Source: Petrosia ficiformis | Taxonomy: Eukaryota > Porifera > Demospongiae > Haplosclerida > Petrosiidae | Direction: 5' to 3' | NCBI GenBank assembly: GCA_947044365.1 | Contig: OX345638.1 | Span: 2,590,201-2,654,200 of the forward strand | DNA: 64,000 bases | Part shown: piece after piece, positions 50,708 to 62,399 of the stretch | Numbering within the stretch: position 1 is the first letter of the stretch | Layout of the letters: each line of letters opens with the position of its first letter | Program-made: the position numbers and the translations under genes | Notes under the pieces: model-generated | The model's input: the letters and a program-made list of their open reading frames with translations, nothing else | Told to the model about the DNA's origin: nothing | The model's database searches: none

Positions 50708-51225
50708 TAACACATACACATCAATGTTAAGTCATATATGCATTGTAGTGTAATCAATTTCCTTTTTTGGTACATACTGATCTTTGTGTCAACTTTAACT
50801 GTTTTGTCGTATAAAATGATGGTATTAATCTATAGTCTTCATTTCAAACTTTTATAGATAATCCTCATGATTAAGTGCTAAAAAGTCAGGATGAGTGCTT
50901 GTAAATTCAGATTAATTGTAATTCACAGTGATTGTTGACACAGTAAATCTTTCACTGTAGGAATTTCACAGTTGTTCATATCTACAACTTGATATGATTT
51001 TTCAATACAATGAACTAATTATTAGAGAATGTTTTTACTTAGAAAAAGAATCAGATAATTACAATAGATGAACTATAATATCTCATATTCTCTGTTGAAG
51101 GTTTTCCCTACTATTATTATATACTATTAATATTTGTAATGTTGTAAGTTTATTCAAGTGACAAATAACAGTACATCAGTTTTTAACTTGTAAAATAACT
51201 ATTACACAATCCTTGAATTAAAACA
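50708..51225 (+). other. 3' flank of TRIM copy 1
   Basis: AT-rich. Parts (about 50860-50960) recur inverted at about 62620-62720, and the end (GTACATCAGTTTTTAA...TTGTAAAATAACTATTACAC) recurs at 46395-46435. Confidence 0.6.
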
Positions 51226-51745
51226 AGTGTATATAGAGAAAAAAACATCCCTATATTTGCTTTGTGATGACTATGTATTAAGCATTGCTGATGGCACTAG
51301 TGTCTCTACCTTTCTGTGTACTCCTGGGGCCTGAATACGTAAGTGTAAGCCTAATTGCAGTCTAAATACACAGATGTCTGATGAACTGACTGAGGTACTC
51401 CTTCAAGGTTCTAAATGATGACTTCCTCGTGTTTGAAACTCAACAACTTATCATACTTACTTGTTAAAGATTCTTGCATATTATCTATACTGTTTCTCTG
51501 CTATATACAACAGTTATTAGCAGTTTTACATCCTTTCTGAATCTTCCTGGCTGGTCTGTAGCTCAAACGCGCGTTCTTTTACGCGCCACGCCCATTAATT
51601 GACCGAGCCCCCGGGAATGACGCAACTTCCTTAACTACGTATACAACGCATAGTCGCGCAAGTGACACAAGAATATATATATATATATAAACATACATCG
51701 AACCCGTGGGAAAGCAATCATAGGGATGGCCCTACGGGCCATAAA
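51226..51745. other. ~500-bp insertion relative to the paralogous flank
   Basis: The sequence on either side is continuous in the paralogous copy at about 46430-46455, so this block was gained here or lost there. Its right part has more CG (AACGCGCGTTC, TACGCGCC) and ends with a GGCCCTACGGGCC palindrome. No ORF. Confidence 0.6.
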
Positions 51746-53830
51746 AACCTTTTAAAATTGGAAAAAAAGTTATAAAGCATTATAAAAGGTTATAATTATA
51801 ATTATGTACAATAACTAGGTTAGTAGCTACAGTTGAAAGGAATACTGGATATTGTAATTTAATTGGTCGTGTAGGTTGTTATGACTGCATGGTGACATAC
51901 ATTTAAATTATAATTTGATTTCAATTGTCCTTATACTGTCTATTAGATGTACAAAGAAGCAGAATGACATTTTAATTAAATCATTTTAGGTTTCCAAACC
52001 TTTTTTGTGCATCTATTATGAGATATTGGACATGATAATTGATTATAGTACAAGTATCTTCTATCATCCAGTCATAATTAAATTATAATTTTGCATTCTT
52101 GCAATTGTACTAACCAATACTGTAACATTTGTTATTTTAACAATTCTATTTTTCCAGTGTAGACTTGTAAAGTGCTGATAATCTTGTTACAGAGTATTTC
52201 CTCAGTTGTTTCACTAAAGAGTCTATCTAATTTTGTTGTTTGATTCTTTTGATATATGAACTCAATTCTCAGTATTATGTACTGCTTCTGAAGTGTCAAT
52301 ACAAATTCTTCATAATACTCAGACTTTCTGGAGTGGCAACACATTGTGAGTGCTGGTCAACTATATAATACCTTAATGTTTTCATTTTAATCATGATCAT
52401 GAGGACCTTAGTTGTAACAGTTCAATTGAAAATAGAAAGCTGTTTATTTTGTGTCATATTTGACTTAGTAAAATTACACATAAAAATTATATATATAGCT
52501 AATTATAGGAATGTATGATTACTGTCTTTCTGGTTTTTTTTACACACTAATCTTGAGAGATGACTGTCAGCAAGAATATATTGTCACATGTACAATTTGC
52601 GTATACATGCAAAATTTGACAACTTGAATCAGAAAAGATTGGTTCTCGATGCATATTGCCTGTTTATAGAAAGTTATTGCACTATAGCATTTCATGCACT
52701 TTAAGTGTGTCCAGCTGAAGTAGAAAGCATGTCAACCTGCCTTACGTGATATTGTCAAACATTTCTCTGTCAGGCCACACCCACTCACCTCTTCTCCGGC
52801 TCCAATCTGGCATCCTTTTTTGTATCCTTCAAAACCATGTTGAGAGAACCTGGCCTGCTTTGAAAGCAGCTTGAGATTGAAGTGACCCTGATATGAAACA
52901 GAATATTAGATACAAAAATGTTTGATTTTAGCTGGCTAGCTAGTTAGCTACTTGTAACTGAAGTGAATCTGAAACACATAGCTAACATATTTGACATTAA
53001 GTCACACAATTTGTTATTGACACTCAAAACTCTCATAATCAAACTAATACTTCTCAACTATAGAACTGTAAAACAGATATTCTCAGCAAACACACAACAG
53101 ATTCAAATGGATCTACAATTTCCTTTGTTGTTGCAACTCACATAGCTAATAGATACTGTATAATTGAAGCAATAATTAATGATACTGCCATTAAATATCA
53201 GACTTATGTTTTTGCAACTTTATAGAAGGTAGCTACATATTTTCTGACACTATCAATATTAATATGAACTATACTAGATCTAGACTCCATATGTACATAT
53301 TACTATAAGTAGCTATATTATAACACAAAGTGGATTAAGATTTTTTGTCCATGGAATGCTGAACATTATTAATTAGCCATGACTGAAAGGGTATAACTTA
53401 TAGGTTTTAAAATTGTTATTGGTCACATGCATTTAGTGAATGGTTGGTGGCAACAATATGGGGTACATAGCTTAGGCTATGAGAGTACTCAGATTTTAGA
53501 TAGTCATGGATTCTGAAAGATATAAAGTAATGCAAGCACTGTGGTGCATAGATGTTGGAAGCATGGGGGCACAGGAGGCAAATTATTGTTACGTATATAA
53601 TATAGTCACCGTTTGGATACCTAAATCAGTCTGCAACATTTATTAAAGCCCCTTACCATAAGTAGTACCCCTAATGACATCTTGAACTCGGCTAACTAGC
53701 CTAAGCTTAAGCTGGTAAACAATAAAATTGAAACACCTAAATTGTACTGTATACAGCTATGGCAGTGAGCTCAGCCCCACCCTTCTAGTTATAAGTATAT
53801 TATGTCCATTATTATAATTATTTTATTCAG
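51746..53830 (+). promoter_or_regulatory. 5' flank and 5' UTR intron of TRIM copy 2
   Basis: Paralogous to 46440-48509. It shares TTAATTGGTCGTGTA, GACTTTCTGGAGTGGCAACA and GGCAGTGAGCTCAGCCCCAC, and ends in the acceptor TTTTATTCAG (53821-53830). A minus-strand ORF (52132-52344) is not conserved in the paralogous flank. Confidence 0.55.
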
Positions 53831-53844
53831 GTTACAAATACTGA

Positions 53845-56028
53845 ATGATGACTTCCAATACCACATCATCTAGTATTTGTCTGTATTGTAATAACACATA
53901 TGAAGATCCACGAATCCTTACTTGTCTCCATTCTTATTGTATACAATGTATTACTAAACTACATGTTGAGGATACAACCTCTGTGATATGTCCCACATGT
54001 TATCACTCTACTACTCTACCTACTGGTAGAGTGACCTCACTCCCACGTAACATTCGATTGAGTGAAGAGACTAAGCTAGACACAGTTCTATCTAAAGTGA
54101 CCTCCTCTTCTCCACCTCCTTGTGACTCATGTGATGAGAACTCTCCTATAGCTTACTGTACAGAGTGTGATGATCTCTTGTGTGAAGAATGTTGGGATGC
54201 ACACCAAAAACTCAAAAAGTCACGTTCACATTCTTCCTTTACTCTGAAAGAAGCTCGAAACATAAGTCGAGACACAATCATCAAAATGCTTCCCTCTTCC
54301 TCGTCTTTCTTGTCTTGTACATGTCAATATCATAATAATCAGAAACTTGACTTATATTGTCAACAGTGTACTATTCCCGTATGTGTTGATTGTAGTGGTG
54401 TTTATCACAAAGATCATCCAGTCCATCATGTGAGTGAACAGATCATACAAAGTAAGGAAGAGATACAACAGAAATTACTAGACTTTCAATTGGCTCAGCA
54501 AAATCTCAAGGATATCATGACAGTTGGTGAAAACATGAAGGAAATGATCAAAGCTCGTAAAAATGAAGTTGACTCTATCATCCGACAAGTATTTTTTAAA
54601 CTTAAACAGCTACTTTGTCAACGTGAACAAGAATTGCTAGATAAAAGTCATGAGGAAGCCATAAGCAAGGATATACGACTTTCTATCCAACTGGAGGGTA
54701 TTCAGTATCTATTGGATGCCATTAATCATTGTCATTCTCTTGCCTCCATTGCTACTAGTGAGTACAGTGATGTTGAATTACTCTCTATTGCTCATACACT
54801 ACACAAAAGATCTAACGACCTTCAAAAGTTATACTCAGAGATATCTCTTGATCTATGTGAGTCACCCAACATATCAGTTGAAGTAAATACTGATACACTA
54901 GCTACTATGATAACAGAGTTTGGGTGTATATCTGATACCTCTCCTAGTAACAGTACAGCTGTAATACCTCGTAATAGGTTGGCTATGGGAGCAGAGATGA
55001 AAGTGAAGGTGGTCTCTAGGGATAGCAGAGGACAAGAAGTAGATCATGGAGGAGCAATGATGTCCTGTAGTCTCACTCCTGTTGACAAAAAAAGTAAAAA
55101 ATATCAAGTTACAGATAATAGTGATGGTACATATATTGTCTCTGTCACACCTCAACAATTAGGTCAGCATAAACTCTCCATTACTATACATGGTCAGGAT
55201 ATTCAAGGTAGTCCATTTGATCTAAGTGTGGTCCCACAACGTGACTACACTAAACTGAAAGATCCAGTACAAGCAATTACTAGAATTAATTCTCCCATGT
55301 ATATTGCTTTCTCTGATACAGGAGATGTGTTTGTCACCAGTTATAATGACAACTGTATACACATGTATGACAATAGTGGGAAGAAGAAAACTGCCATTGG
55401 TTGTCTTGGAAGTGGCGAGTTACAGTTCAAAAACCCATGTGGAATAACTATCATTGGAGAGGTAGTTTATGTTGCTGAGTACGGAGGACACAGGATTCAT
55501 AAGTTAACAACAGGAGGAGAGTTTCTTGGTACCTTTGGTCAACAGGGATCGGGTGTAGGACAGTTTAATGGACCTTGGGACATAAAAATTAGTCCTGAAG
55601 GAAAGGTGTATGTAGCAGATAGAAATAATAATCGTATCCAGGTATTCCATTCTGACTGGACACTCTCTCATATTATTGATGGGAAAGTATTGGGTGAAAA
55701 TAGTTTCTCCAAACCAGAAAGCATATGTTTCGATCTGTCAGGTAACGTTCATCTGGCTTCAAATTCAGTAACAGTTTTCACTTGTAGTGGACAGTTTGTA
55801 CGTACGTATGATCAATCACAATTGAATGGTCCAAGAGGAATAGCTACAGATTCAGCAGGCTATTCACTAGTTGTGAATTCTAATCCAGTTTCTCTATCTA
55901 TCTTCAATCCTAGTGGAACATTTATCCATTTAATAGGAGGCTTTAAGAAATCATTCGGAGTATCAGTATCACCTGATGGATCAGTATGGGTGGCTGATTA
56001 TGGTAATAATAGACTTTTAAAGTACTGA
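53845..56028 (+). CDS. TRIM-NHL protein copy 2
   Basis: A single coding exon, 727 aa, same length and domain order as copy 1, with an intact RING (Cys12, 15, 27, His29, Cys32, 35, 49, 52), both B-boxes, coiled coil, filamin repeat and NHL propeller. B-box 2 and the first coiled-coil half are almost unchanged from copy 1. Differences cluster in the B-box 1 linker (ECWDAHQKLKKSRSH), the filamin repeat (MMSCSLTPVDKK) and the last NHL blade (FKKSFGVSV, YGNNRLLKY). It was evidently duplicated recently together with ~2 kb of 5' flank. The function is as inferred for copy 1. Confidence 0.95.
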   Translation: MMTSNTTSSSICLYCNNTYEDPRILTCLHSYCIQCITKLHVEDTTSVICPTCYHSTTLPTGRVTSLPRNIRLSEETKLDTVLSKVTSSSPPPCDSCDENSPIAYCTECDDLLCEECWDAHQKLKKSRSHSSFTLKEARNISRDTIIKMLPSSSSFLSCTCQYHNNQKLDLYCQQCTIPVCVDCSGVYHKDHPVHHVSEQIIQSKEEIQQKLLDFQLAQQNLKDIMTVGENMKEMIKARKNEVDSIIRQVFFKLKQLLCQREQELLDKSHEEAISKDIRLSIQLEGIQYLLDAINHCHSLASIATSEYSDVELLSIAHTLHKRSNDLQKLYSEISLDLCESPNISVEVNTDTLATMITEFGCISDTSPSNSTAVIPRNRLAMGAEMKVKVVSRDSRGQEVDHGGAMMSCSLTPVDKKSKKYQVTDNSDGTYIVSVTPQQLGQHKLSITIHGQDIQGSPFDLSVVPQRDYTKLKDPVQAITRINSPMYIAFSDTGDVFVTSYNDNCIHMYDNSGKKKTAIGCLGSGELQFKNPCGITIIGEVVYVAEYGGHRIHKLTTGGEFLGTFGQQGSGVGQFNGPWDIKISPEGKVYVADRNNNRIQVFHSDWTLSHIIDGKVLGENSFSKPESICFDLSGNVHLASNSVTVFTCSGQFVRTYDQSQLNGPRGIATDSAGYSLVVNSNPVSLSIFNPSGTFIHLIGGFKKSFGVSVSPDGSVWVADYGNNRLLKY

Positions 56029-57453
56029 TTATGTTTACACATAATTTTATGTAGTTATGCAAACATTAAGTTCAGTTGATTTGCAAAGATATTTATCTAA
56101 CTATTGAATTAGATTTTTTTTGCTTGACATTCAGTATCCTGTACTGCTTCTGTAGTGTTATTACAAATCTGCAGACTTTCTGTATTAGTTGTTGAGCTCC
56201 TTGAGAAAACCAAACTTGCTTTGAAAGCCTGAGATTGAGCATGATAACTCAGGTATCACCATAGTACTTTACGTACAGCATAATTGGATTGATGAATCAA
56301 AGTAGCACATGTGTCTATTCTCAACAAACACAACAGATTCAAATGGATCTTCAATTTCCTTTGTTGTTCCATCTCACATAATAGATACTGTAGAATAATT
56401 AACAATGCTGCTATTAAAATTAATATACAACTTTATAAAACGTGGCTATTCATTAATATGAACTACTATATACATATGTATGTATACTATAATTATATTA
56501 AAACACAAAGTGGATTTAGATGTCCATCTCTTCCATTTGGAATGCTGAACATCATTAATAAGCACTGAAAGGGATAAATATATAATACTATAGGTTTTAA
56601 AATTGTCACTAGTCACATGCATTTAGCAAACAGTGGATGGCAACAACACCCAATACAGGGGTAGCCTAGGCTGAGTGGATTCTCTCCCTTGGATTTTAAA
56701 AACTCTCAGATTGAACCTGAGAGATATAAAGTAATGAAAGCACTGTGTTGCATAGATGTAGGAGCACAGGGGCACAGGAAGGAAATGCGTCCCCCCTACC
56801 AATATATTTCACCAACATATTGCATATTGCTATATATACCATTTGGACACCTCCATCATTCCACAACATTTATTAAAGCTCCCTTACCATAAGTAGTGCC
56901 CCTAATGATTGTTTCCTACACCTGCACTATATGTTTTTTTAATTGGCTAGTAAATGAAATGACATATTCAACTAGGCTCACTAGCCCAAGATTCGCATGT
57001 AAACAATAAAAATAAAGCAGCTATATATATATATACAGGACCTGAGTTTTGTGTCCAAGGATGTGATATAGTCTGAGCCTGTGAGAGCTATATATATCAC
57101 ATTCGAGGACACAAAACGAGGGTCCTATACTTTGCATATAGGACCTGATAGCATACTAACAATATATTGTATGATGGTGACATCTCCTGCATAGTGTGCA
57201 CATGGAAGGTCTATATAGAACTCACCACATCAAAGGGATGATGTCACAATCATACTATATATATGCATATATATAATATACATATGCACTGTAGTGGGCT
57301 CAGCCCCACCCTTTATTAAGATTATATATACATATAATATAAATAGATTCATTAGTTGACCCTCCCTATAGTCAAAGACTGGTGTAAGTATATCTATTTT
57401 AGCTATAAGAATAAAATTATTTTTTTCTATATACAGGTTACATATATTGAGTG
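56029..57453. other. Flank between TRIM copies 2 and 3, with inserted family C element
   Basis: 56029-56466 is nearly identical to 59622-60056 downstream of copy 3. 56660-57030 and 57285-57320 match the copy 1 and 2 upstream flanks. Between them lies a family C element (~57035-57265) absent from the other flanks. The region ends with the acceptor ATATACAG at 57436. Confidence 0.7.
57035..57265 (-). mobile_element. Family C element, inverted relative to 5880-6087
   Basis: Contains GACCTGAGTTTTGTGTCCAA, GTCCTATA..TATAGGAC and GATGGTGACATCTCCTGCAT, each the reverse complement of blocks at 5880-6087. It is bordered by (AT)n. Confidence 0.85.
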
Positions 57454-59621
57454 ATGACTTCTAATACCATATCATCTAGTATTTGTCAGTATTGTAATAA
57501 CACATATCAAGATCCACGAATCCTTTCTTGGTCTCCATTCTTATTGTGTACAATGTATTACTAAACTACATGTCGAGGATACAACCTCTATCGTATGTCC
57601 CACATGTAATCACTCTACTACTCAACCTACTGGTAGAGTGACCTCTCTCCCGCGTAATATTCGATTGAGTGAAGAGACTAAGCTAGACACAGTTCTATCT
57701 AAAGTGACTTCCTCTTCTCCACCTTCTTGTGACTCATGTGATGAGAACTCTCCTATAGCTTACTGTACAGAGTGTGATGATCTTTTGTGTAAAGATTGTT
57801 GGGATGCACACCAAAAGGTCACGTTCACACTCTTCCTTCACTCTCAAAGAAGCTCACAACACAAGTCGAGATAAACTAATCAAGATGCTTCCTTCATCCT
57901 CTGCTTCCTCCCGCTCTTTTCTGTCTCGTACATGTCCATATCATGACGATCAGAAACTTGACTTACTTTGTCAACAGTGTATTATTCCAGTATGTGTTGA
58001 GTGTAGCTATATTAGTCACAAAGATCATCCAGTCCATCAGGTGAGTCAACAGATCATACAAAATAAAGAGGAGATACAACAGAGTTTAGAAACATTTCTG
58101 TTGGCGAAGCAAAATCTCAAGAAGGTGATGATAGCTGGTGAAGAGATGAAGGAGAAGATCAAAGCTCGTAAGATTGAAGTTGACACTACCATTCGACAAA
58201 CATTTGCTAAACTTCAACAGCTTCTTCATCAACGTGAGGAATCCTTGTTGGATAAAAGTAATCAGGAAGCCATGGCAAAGGATGTACGACTTTCTATCCA
58301 ACTGGAGGGTGTTCAGCATCTCTTAGATTCCCTGAGTCACTGTTGCTCTTTTGCCTCTATAGCTACTAGTGAGTATAGTGATGTTGAATTACTCTCTATT
58401 GCTCAGACACTGCACAAAAGAGCTAATGAGCTTCAAAGGTTGTACTCAGAGACATCTCTTGATCTCTGTGAGTCACCCAACATATCAGTTGAGGTTAATA
58501 CTAATACATTAGCTGGTATGATAACAGAGTTTGGGTGTATATCTGATATCTCTCCTAGTAACAGTACAGCTGTAATACCTCGCAGTATGTTGGCTGTGGG
58601 AGCAGAGATGAAAGTGAAGGTGGTCTCTAGGGATAGCAGAGGACAGGAAGTAGATCATGGAGGAGAAATGGTGTCATGTAGACTCACTCCTGTTAGAAAA
58701 GCAAGTAAAGAATGTAAAGTAACAGATAACAGTGATGGTACATATCTTGTCTCTGTCACACCTCAAGAATTAGGTCAGCATAAACTCTCCATTTACATAC
58801 ATGGCCAAGATATTCACGGTAGTCCGTTTAATTTGAGTGTGATCTTACAACATGAACTCCAATCTCGAGTACAAACAATTACTGGAATTAACCATCCCAT
58901 GTATATTGCCTTCTCTGATAAAGGTGATATGTTTGTCACCAGTTATGATGACAACTGTGTACACGTGTATGACAGTAGTGGGAAGAAGAAAACTGCCATT
59001 GGTTGTCTTGGAAGTGGCGAGTTACAGTTCAAAACCCCATGTGGAATAACTATCATTGGAGAGGTAGTTTATGTTGCTGAGTACGGAGGACACAGGATTC
59101 ATAAGTTAACAACAGGAGGAGAGTTTCTTGGTACCTTTGGTCAACAGGGATCGGGTGTAGGACAGTTTAATGGACCTTGGGACATAAAAATTAGTCCTGA
59201 AGGAAAGGTGTATGTAGCAGATAGAAATAATAATCGTATCCAGGTATTCCATTCTGACTGGACACTCTCTCATATTATTGATGGGAAAGTATTGGGTGAA
59301 AATAGTTTCTCCAAACCAGAAAGCATATGTTTCGATCTGTCAGGTAACGTTCATCTGGCTTCAAATTCAGTAACAGTTTTCACTTGTAGTGGACAGTTTG
59401 TACGTACGTATAATCAATCACAATTGAATGGTCCAAGAGGAATAGCTATAGATTCAGCAGGCTATTCACTAGTTGTGAATTCTAATCCAGTTTCTCTATC
59501 TATCTTCAATCCTAGTGGAACATTTATCCATTTAATAGAAGGCTTTAAGAAATCGTTCGGAGTATCAGTATCACCTGATGGATCAGTATGGGTGGCTGAT
59601 TATGGACTTTTAAAGTACTGA
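57454..59621 (+). pseudogene. TRIM-NHL copy 3, frameshifted twice in the RING/B-box region
   Basis: Starts MTSNTISSSICQYCNNTYQD as in copy 1. An extra G at about 57530 breaks the RING after Cys27, and a net 8-bp loss at about 57816 within the B-box 1 tail shifts frame again. From there an open frame of ~600 codons encodes B-box 2 (CPYHDDQKLDLLCQQC, HKDHPVHQV), coiled coil, filamin repeat and NHL, ending in TGA; its own first ATG is at 57774. The last blade lacks three codons (VADYGLLKY). Either a pseudogene, a RING-less protein made from an internal start, or assembly error at both sites; two independent shifts favour decay. The coiled coil is closest to copy 4, while the NHL part is nearly identical to copies 1 and 2. 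Confidence 0.8.
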
Positions 59622-60046
59622 TTATGTTTACACATAATTTTATGTAGTTATGCAAACATTAAGTTCAGTTGATTTGCAAAGATATTTATCTAACTATTGA
59701 ATTAGATTTTTTTTTGCTTGACATTCAGTATCCTGTACTGCTTCTGTAGTGTTATTACAAATCTGCAGACTTTCTGTATTAGTTGTTGAGCTCCTTGAGA
59801 AAACCAAACTTGCTTTGAAAGCCTGAGATTGAGCATGATAACTCAGGTATCGCCATAGTACTTTACGTACAGCATAATTGAATCAAAGTAGCACATGTGT
59901 CTATTCTCAACAAACACAACAGATTCAAATGGATCTTCAATTTCCTTTGTTGTTCCATCTCACATAATAGATACTGTAGAATAATTAACAATGCTACTAT
60001 TAAAATTAATATACAACTTTATAAAACGTGGCTGCTATTCATTAAT
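59622..60046 (+). other. Duplicated 3' flank reused as 5' sequence of copy 4
   Basis: Nearly identical to 56029-56466 downstream of copy 2. It includes the first part of the copy 4 open frame (from 59897), whose residues (MSILNKHNRFKWIFNFLCC) are also encoded in the non-coding flank at 56311, so they are not ancestral coding sequence. Confidence 0.8.
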
Positions 60047-61702
60047 ATGAACTACTTCGTATGTGTTGAGTGTAGCTATATTAGTCACAAAGATCATCCA
60101 GTCCATCAGGTGAGTCAGCAGATCATACAAAATAAAGAAGAGATACAACAGAGTTTAGAAAACTTTCTGTTAGCTCAGCAAAATCTTAAGAAGGTCATGA
60201 TAGCTGGTGAAAAGATGAAGGAGAAGATCAAAGCTCGTAAGATTGAAGTTGACACTACCATTCGACAAACATTTGCTAAACTTCAACAGCTTCTTCATCA
60301 ACGTGAGGAAGCTTTGTTAGCTAAAAGTAATCAGGAAGCCATGGCAAAGGATGTACGACTTTCTATTCAACTGGAGGGTATTCAGTATCTCTTGGATTCC
60401 ATGAGTCATTGTTGCTCTCTTGCCTCTATAGCTACTATTGAGTATAGTGATGTTGAATTACTCTCTATTGCTCAAACACTACATAAAAGAGCTAATGAGC
60501 TTCAAAAGTTGTACTCAGAGACATCTCTTGATATATGTGAGTCACCCAACATATCAATTGAAGTGAATGCTGATACAATGGCTACTATGATAACAGAGTT
60601 TGGGTGTATATCTGATACCTCTCCTAGTAACAGTACAGCTGTAATACCTCGTAATAGGTTGGCTATGGGAGCAGAGATGAAAGTGAAGGTTGTCTCTAGG
60701 GATAGCAGAGGACAAAAGGTTGATCATGGAGGAGAAATAGTGTCTTGTAGACTCACTCCTGTTGGAAAAAAAAGTAAAGAATGTCAAGTTACAGATAATA
60801 GTGATGGTACATATCTTGTCTCTGTCACACCTCAAGAATTAGGTCAGCATAAACTCTCCATTTACATACATGGCCAGGATATTCAGGGCAGTCCGTTTAA
60901 TTTGAGTGCGATCTTACAACATGACCCTACTAAACTCCAATATTCAATTACTGGAATTAATCAACCCTTGTATATTGCCTTCTCTGACAATGGTGACATG
61001 TTTGTCACTACTAGTAGTGACCATCATATACATGTGTATGACAGTGGTGGGAGGACGAAAACTACCATTGGTTCTTATGGAAGTGGAGAACTACAGTTTC
61101 AAACACCACGAGGACTGGCTATTGTTGGAGAGGTAGTTTATGTTGCTGAGTGTAGAGGACACAGGATTCATAAGTTAACAACAGGAGGAGAGTTTCTTGG
61201 TACCTTTGGTCAACAGGGATCGTGTATGGGACAGTTTAATGGACCTTACGACATAAAAATTAGTCCTGAAGGAAAGGTGTATGTAGCAGATAGAAATAAT
61301 AATCGTATCCAGGTATTCCATTCTGACTGGACTCTCTCTCATATTATTGATGGGAAAGTATCAGGTGATGGAAATTTCGTTCATCCACCAGTTATATCTT
61401 TTGATCTGTCAGGTAATATTCATCTGATTGGATATAATGCAGTGTCAGTTTATTCTCCTTGTGGACAATTTTTATATAAGTATGATAAAACTCAAATACA
61501 ATATCCAAGAGGCATAGCTATAGATTCTGCAGGCTATTCACTAGTAACAAGCTATAGTTCAAGTACACTATCTATCTTTGATCCTAGTGGAAAGTTCATT
61601 CGTTCAATAGGAGGATTCAAAAATCCATTTGGAGTATCAGTATCACCTGATGGATCAGTATGGGTGGCTGATAATGGTAATAATAGATTCGTAAAGTACT
61701 GA
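59897..61702 (+). CDS. TRIM-NHL copy 4, 5'-truncated chimera
   Basis: The open frame of 601 codons joins copied 3'-flank sequence to TRIM coding sequence at about 60055. The TRIM part enters mid B-box 2 (VCVECSYISHKDHPVHQV) and continues through coiled coil (~60100-60530), filamin repeat and NHL to TGA. RING, B-box 1 and the first zinc ligands of B-box 2 are absent. An in-frame ATG at 60047, supplied by the flank, gives MNYFVCVECSYISHKDHP and is the more likely start. The last NHL blades differ clearly from copies 1-3 (GDGNFVHPPVISF, YDKTQIQYPRGIAI, SVWVADNGNNRFVKY), so the 3' half is from an older paralogue. Without RING, E3 activity is not expected; dominant-negative or RNA-binding roles are possible but untested. 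Confidence 0.8.
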   Translation: MSILNKHNRFKWIFNFLCCSISHNRYCRIINNATIKINIQLYKTWLLFINMNYFVCVECSYISHKDHPVHQVSQQIIQNKEEIQQSLENFLLAQQNLKKVMIAGEKMKEKIKARKIEVDTTIRQTFAKLQQLLHQREEALLAKSNQEAMAKDVRLSIQLEGIQYLLDSMSHCCSLASIATIEYSDVELLSIAQTLHKRANELQKLYSETSLDICESPNISIEVNADTMATMITEFGCISDTSPSNSTAVIPRNRLAMGAEMKVKVVSRDSRGQKVDHGGEIVSCRLTPVGKKSKECQVTDNSDGTYLVSVTPQELGQHKLSIYIHGQDIQGSPFNLSAILQHDPTKLQYSITGINQPLYIAFSDNGDMFVTTSSDHHIHVYDSGGRTKTTIGSYGSGELQFQTPRGLAIVGEVVYVAECRGHRIHKLTTGGEFLGTFGQQGSCMGQFNGPYDIKISPEGKVYVADRNNNRIQVFHSDWTLSHIIDGKVSGDGNFVHPPVISFDLSGNIHLIGYNAVSVYSPCGQFLYKYDKTQIQYPRGIAIDSAGYSLVTSYSSSTLSIFDPSGKFIRSIGGFKNPFGVSVSPDGSVWVADNGNNRFVKY

Positions 61703-61989
61703 CAAGTGACCACAATGTAGTGTTTATCAATTTTTTCTACCTAGCAATTTTTGTTTGAACTTAAGTTTACTTCCCATTTGTCAAAAAAGAAAATACTATT
61801 TGTACTATTGGTTTTGATTAATTTTCAATATACTGAAACTACAGCCAGACCTTCAAAGAGAACTAACTTCTGTAATCAGCTAAAACAAGACGTTCATTGT
61901 TAATTAAATTAAGATGCATACACTGAATGATTCTGTTACTGCATGGATAGTGTTATCATGGTTGTTTCTGTGGATACTATTATTAATAC

Positions 61990-62395
61990 TATTACCTGTA
62001 GTACCCACAATTCCACTATTACCTGTAGTACCTACAATACCACTATTACCACAATACCACTATTACCTGTAGTACCCACAATACCACTATTACCTGTAGT
62101 ACCCACAATACCACTATTACCTGTAGTACCCACAATACCACTATTACCTGTAGTACCCACAATACCACTATCACCTGTAGTACCTACAATACCACTATTA
62201 CCACAATACCACTATTACCTGTAGTACCCACAATATCACTATTACCTCTAGTACCTACAATACCACTATTACCTGTAGTATACCCACAATACCACTATTA
62301 CCTGTAGTACCCACAATACCACTATTACCGGTAGTACCTACAGTACTATTATTACTTGTAATATCTACAATATCACTATTACATACAATACCTCT
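61990..62395. repeat. 27-bp minisatellite
   Basis: About fourteen units of ACCCACAATACCACTATTAC + CTGTAGT, with occasional short variants lacking CTGTAGTACCC. One frame reads PTIPLLPVV repeats (part of ORF 61943-62224), judged non-coding. Confidence 0.95.
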
Positions 62396-62399
62396 ATTT

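Noticed and set aside
52132..52344. 70-codon minus-strand ORF in the TRIM copy 2 flank
   Set aside because: The frame is not maintained in the paralogous flank near 47.0-47.2 kb.
61943..62224. 93-codon ORF with PTIPLLPVV repeats
   Set aside because: Produced by the 27-bp minisatellite, whose period is a multiple of three; no flanking gene signals.
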